This document shows positions 60,928 to 64,000 of a stretch of DNA of 64,000 bases, one piece after another. A program made the position numbers and the translations under genes. Below the pieces are notes generated by a model. That model was not told the origin of the DNA. It saw only the letters and a list, made by a program, of their open reading frames with translations, and ran no database searches. How positions within the stretch are numbered: the first letter of the stretch is position 1; the number at the start of each line of letters is the position of its first letter. Origin of the DNA: Egicoccus halophilus (GTDB lineage Bacteria; Actinomycetota; Nitriliruptoria; Nitriliruptorales; Nitriliruptoraceae); assembly GCF_004300825.1 (NCBI RefSeq), contig NZ_CP036250.1, positions 2,987,001 through 3,051,000 of the forward strand, read 5' to 3'.

Positions 60928-61950
60928 GCTCTGGCGCCTCCCGCGCCCGTGACGGAGGCGCCGCCGCGTCGGCGCCCGGGCGTCGCCGTGGTCGCCGTCT
61001 GCCTCGGCCTGTTCGTCCTGGCTGCGGTGGCCAGCCTGCTCCTGGGCGTGCGCGGCACCCCGCCGATCGAGGTGTGGCGCGCCTTCACCGACCCGGTCGC
61101 GACCAGCGGCGACCACCGGGTCGTGCTGGACCTGCGGGTCCCGCGCACGCTCGTCGGCGCGCTCGCCGGCGTCGCCCTGGGTCTGGCCGGCACGCTCATC
61201 CAGGGGGTGACGCGCAACCCGATCGCCGATCCCGGACTGCTCGGCATCAACGCCGGGGCGTCGCTGGCGGTGGTGCTGGCGATCTGGCTGCTCGGGGTGA
61301 CCAGCCCGACGAGCTTCGTCTGGTTCGCGTTCGCCGGGGCGGCCCTGGCGGCCCTGGCCGTGGCCGCCATCGGGCGGGGGGATCCTGTCCGGCTGGCCCT
61401 CGGGGGTGCCGCCCTGACCGCGCTGCTGACCCCGGTCATCACGATGGTGCTGATGCGCAGCCGGCAGGCCTTCGACGAGTACCGCTTCTGGGCGGTCGGC
61501 TCGCTCACCGGGCGGGACCTCGACCTGGCCGGGGACCTGTGGCCGTACGTGGCGACCGGTGCGGTGCTGGCCGTCGTCTGCGCCCACCGCCTCAACCTGC
61601 TGGCGCTGGGCGACGACGTCGCCCGGGGCCTCGGCCAGCGCGTCGGGACCACCCGTGCGCTCGCCGGGTTGGGCATCACGCTGCTGGCCGGGGCCGCGAC
61701 GAGCCTGGTCGGACCGATCGCCCTGGTCGGGCTGGTCGTGCCGCACGCCGCCCGCCGCCTGGCCGGCTCCGACTACCGACGGATCCTGCCGGTCGCGGCC
61801 GTCCTCGGCGCGACCCTGCTGCTCGTCGCCGACGTCATCGGCCGTCTGGTCGCCCGTCCGGGGGAGCTCGAGGCCGGCATCGTCACCGCCTTCCTCGGCG
61901 CCCCGGTGCTGGTCGCCGTCGCGCGGGGACGCAAGGTGGCGCAGCTGTGA
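60916..61950 (+). CDS. Ferric-siderophore ABC transporter permease (FecCD family), first subunit
   Basis: 344 residues, FecCD/BtuC fold with about 9-10 membrane helices. Landmarks are LDLRVPRTLVGALAGVALGLAGTLIQGVTRNPIADPGLLGINAGAS and, near the C-terminus, GPIALVGLVVPHAARRLAG, the coupling region for the ATPase. It imports iron-siderophore across the membrane. ATG 60916 has no ribosome binding site; it lies at the predicted transcription start, so it is probably read from a leaderless mRNA. The next gene overlaps by GTGA. Confidence 0.93.
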   Translation: MLTSALAPPAPVTEAPPRRRPGVAVVAVCLGLFVLAAVASLLLGVRGTPPIEVWRAFTDPVATSGDHRVVLDLRVPRTLVGALAGVALGLAGTLIQGVTRNPIADPGLLGINAGASLAVVLAIWLLGVTSPTSFVWFAFAGAALAALAVAAIGRGDPVRLALGGAALTALLTPVITMVLMRSRQAFDEYRFWAVGSLTGRDLDLAGDLWPYVATGAVLAVVCAHRLNLLALGDDVARGLGQRVGTTRALAGLGITLLAGAATSLVGPIALVGLVVPHAARRLAGSDYRRILPVAAVLGATLLLVADVIGRLVARPGELEAGIVTAFLGAPVLVAVARGRKVAQL

Positions 61951-63008
61951 GCCTGACCACCGAGGCCACCCCCGCCGCCACGGCCGGTCGCGCACCGGCC
62001 GACCTCCGGCGGCGGCGGACCCGCCGCTCGGCGACCGTGCTCGGCTGCGGCGTCGCGCTGCTGCTCGTGCTGGCGATGCTCGCCCTCACCCTGGGCGCCG
62101 CGGGGCTGACGCCACGCCAGGTGCTGCTGGCACTCACCGGCGCCGGCGAGAGCAGCGAGGTGTTCGTGATGCGGCGCCTGCGGCTGCCGCGGGTGCTGGC
62201 CGCCGTCGCGGCCGGCGCGGCACTGGGGACCGCGGGCGCGCTGTTCCAGTCGACGTTGCGCAACCCGCTCGCGAGCCCGGACATCCTCGGGATCTCAGCC
62301 GGCGCGAGCCTGGGCGCCGTGTGTGCCCTGCTCGGGTTGGGACTGACCGGGGCCGCGGTGGCCGGGTTCGCCGGCGTCGGCGCGCTCGCGACCGCGCTGG
62401 CCATCTGGCTGTTCGCCTGGCGCCAGGGACTGCACGGCATCCGTTTCGTGCTGGTCGGCATCGGCTTCGCCTACCTCGCGACCTCGCTGATCAGCTGGCT
62501 GCTCACGCGGGCCGAGGTCCGCGACGCCGCCGGCGCGCTGCTGTGGACCGTCGGCAGCGTCGGCGACGTCCGCGGTCCGCGCTTGACGCTGCTGCTGGCC
62601 AGCGTCGCCGTGCTGCTGCCGCTGGCCCTGCGCCAGCACGCCCGGCAGCGCATCCTCGCGCTGGGTGACGACCATGCCCGGGGGCTCGGCGTCGCGGCCG
62701 ACCGTTCCCGCGCGAGTGCGCTGCTGCTCGGCACCGCGCTGGTCGCGGCCGCTGCGTCGGTGGCCGGACCGGTGCCCTTCGTCGCGCTGGTGGCCCCCGC
62801 GATCGCCCGCGGGCTGCTCGACGACGGCGGCCCCGCCCTGGCCACCAGCGGACTGGTCGGGGCGTCGCTGATGCTGGGCGGCGACGTGATCGGGCAGCAC
62901 GCGCTGCCGTTCCAGCTCGCCGCGCCGGTCGGGATCGTGACCGGGATCATCGGCGCGCCGTACCTGATCTGGCTGTTGGCGAGAACCGGACGAGGAACGA
63001 GCCGGTGA
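61947..63008 (+). CDS. Ferric-siderophore ABC transporter permease (FecCD family), second subunit
   Basis: 353 residues, same fold as the upstream gene. RRLRLPRVLAAVAAGAALGTAGALFQSTLRNPLASPDILGISAGAS is the FecCD signature and GPVPFVALVAPAIARGLL the ATPase-coupling loop. With the first permease it makes a heterodimeric channel. GTG 61947 overlaps the preceding TGA (GTGA). Translationally coupled to the ATPase downstream (GTGA again). Confidence 0.93.
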   Translation: MSLTTEATPAATAGRAPADLRRRRTRRSATVLGCGVALLLVLAMLALTLGAAGLTPRQVLLALTGAGESSEVFVMRRLRLPRVLAAVAAGAALGTAGALFQSTLRNPLASPDILGISAGASLGAVCALLGLGLTGAAVAGFAGVGALATALAIWLFAWRQGLHGIRFVLVGIGFAYLATSLISWLLTRAEVRDAAGALLWTVGSVGDVRGPRLTLLLASVAVLLPLALRQHARQRILALGDDHARGLGVAADRSRASALLLGTALVAAAASVAGPVPFVALVAPAIARGLLDDGGPALATSGLVGASLMLGGDVIGQHALPFQLAAPVGIVTGIIGAPYLIWLLARTGRGTSR

Positions 63009-63865
63009 GGGCACCGGACACCGACGCGCGTACGACCGGGCACGCCCTGAGCGCCGAACAGGTGCGCATCGGCTACGGCGACCATCTCGTGATCGACGGT
63101 CTCGACCTGACGATCCCCGACGGGCGGATCACCGCCATCGTCGGCCCCAACGCCTGCGGCAAGTCGACGCTGCTCCGCGGCCTGGCGCGCCTGCTGCCGC
63201 TCGCCGGCGGCCGGGTCACGCTCGACGGACGGGACATCGCGCGCCTGCCCAGCCGGGAGGTCGCCCGCATCGTCGGGGTGCTGCCGCAGCGGTCGGAGGC
63301 GCCCGACGGCGTGCGGGTCGCCGACCTGGTCGCCCGCGGCCGCTACCCCCACCAGGGCTGGTTCGGCCGGCACCGCAGCGACGACGACCGTGTCGTCGCC
63401 GAGGCGATGGCCGCCACCGGGGTGGCGGACCTCGCCGACCGCCGCATCGAGGAGCTCTCGGGTGGGCAGGGCCAGCGGGTCTGGATCGCGATGGTGCTCG
63501 CCCAGCAGACCGACATCATCCTGCTCGACGAGCCGACGACGTTCCTCGACGTCACCCATCAGCTCGAGCTGCTCGACCTGCTCACCGAACGCAACCGCGT
63601 GCACGGCACGACCGTGGTCCTGGTGCTGCACGAGCTCAACCTCGCGGCCCGCTATGCCGACCACCTCGTGGTCATGCAGCGGGGTCGGATCGTGGTCGAG
63701 GGGGCGCCCGCCGAGGTCGTGACCGAGGACATCGTCGCGGACGCCTTCGGTCTCGCGTCGCGGGTCGTCGCCGACCCGGTGTCGGGTTCGCCGCTGATCG
63801 TCCCGATCGGCCGCTACCACGCGGCCGACGCCGACCTCGGTGTCGAGACCGGCCACCGTTGCTGA
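63005..63865 (+). CDS. Ferric-siderophore ABC transporter ATP-binding protein
   Basis: 286 residues. Walker A GPNACGKST, signature LSGGQGQRVWIAM, Walker B DIILLDEPTTFLD and switch His in VVLVLHELNLA are all intact. It energises the two FecCD permeases. GTG 63005 overlaps the preceding gene. No substrate-binding protein gene lies in the remaining 135 bp, so it must be outside the window or elsewhere in the genome. Confidence 0.95.
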   Translation: MRAPDTDARTTGHALSAEQVRIGYGDHLVIDGLDLTIPDGRITAIVGPNACGKSTLLRGLARLLPLAGGRVTLDGRDIARLPSREVARIVGVLPQRSEAPDGVRVADLVARGRYPHQGWFGRHRSDDDRVVAEAMAATGVADLADRRIEELSGGQGQRVWIAMVLAQQTDIILLDEPTTFLDVTHQLELLDLLTERNRVHGTTVVLVLHELNLAARYADHLVVMQRGRIVVEGAPAEVVTEDIVADAFGLASRVVADPVSGSPLIVPIGRYHAADADLGVETGHRC

Positions 63866-63907
63866 CCCGCTGTCGGCAGCCGGGCGGCCCACCCCGGGCA
63901 CCGCGCA

Positions 63908-63998
63908 ATCCGTGCGTCCTGATCCGACCCGGGCCGGTGTGGGACGCACGTGCGTCGGCGCGCCATCCGTGCGTGCGTCCTGATCCGACCCGGGCCGG
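63908..63998. repeat. Direct repeat in the intergenic region after the iron importer
   Basis: Two copies of a roughly 30-bp sequence starting ATCCGTGCGTCC and ending ACCCGGGCCGG, at 63908-63937 and 63965-63998. The second has an extra GCGT. The region reaches the window end, so more copies may follow. Confidence 0.8.
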
Positions 63999-64000
63999 GG

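Noticed and set aside
1-64000. tRNA, rRNA or integration attachment sites
   Set aside because: I found no cloverleaf with the GTTCGAATC-type T-loop in context, no rRNA stretch and no integrase gene. A covariance search would be needed to be certain.

Overview
This 64 kb window is chromosomal DNA of a very GC-rich actinobacterium. Codons are overwhelmingly C/G-ending, GTG starts are frequent, and several families are typical of the phylum: a DUF222/HNH (13E12-type) protein, DUF3140, an MSMEG_6728-like protein, Ku plus a LigD-type polymerase, an IdeR/DtxR-type box, and apparently leaderless starts. The sequence alone does not fix the genus; a deep-branching lineage (for example Nitriliruptoria-like) would fit, but that is a guess. 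I saw no tRNA, rRNA, CRISPR array or recognisable transposase.

Layout. 1-7 kb: a patchy region in which DUF3140, HNH, a membrane protein and a lipoprotein each need -1 frameshift corrections. It also holds Ku with a coiled-coil partner, a SigG-like ECF sigma factor, and a roughly 0.75 kb low-GC insert at the 3' end of the sigma gene. 7-18 kb: housekeeping and accessory metabolism (STAS, PH-like protein, class V aminotransferase, NUDIX, DHDPS-family aldolase, TenA, zwf-pgl, an M15-like lipoprotein, GNAT, LigD polymerase domain). 18.2-23.8 kb: a compact module of TPR-CHAT protease, ECF sigma factor and a small helical/beta-sandwich protein, divergent from a subtilisin-like S8 protease with no signal peptide and a hexapeptide repeat. 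23.8-28.4 kb: Gfo/Idh oxidoreductase, a beta-lactamase-fold hydrolase and a D-amino-acid PLP enzyme on the minus strand, then pirin. 28.5-44.8 kb: an exopolysaccharide locus on the minus strand (GGDEF-like protein, sugar-phosphate transferase, epimerase, Wzz-like chain-length protein, O-antigen ligase, flippase, GT2, GT4). It is flanked by three paralogous large exported proteins on the plus strand; the two tandem copies show a mosaic of identical and diverged DNA. 44.8-57.3 kb: mixed genes (MFS, RecQ with PRTase-like tail, NYN nuclease, hydrolase, SDR, K+/H+ antiporter, M14 carboxypeptidase, transglutaminase, DUF2243, DinB). 57.3-64 kb: Fur/katG divergent pair, then an IdeR-box-controlled, probably leaderless ferric-siderophore ABC importer.

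The most notable system is the 18.5-23.8 kb CHAT/sigma/S8 module. It has the parts of a protease-controlled sigma switch (compare Csx29/Csx30/RpoE of type III-E CRISPR) but no CRISPR component nearby. The second is the family of exported proteins bracketing the polysaccharide locus, whose conserved core I do not recognise and whose tandem copies share a conserved 5' leader.
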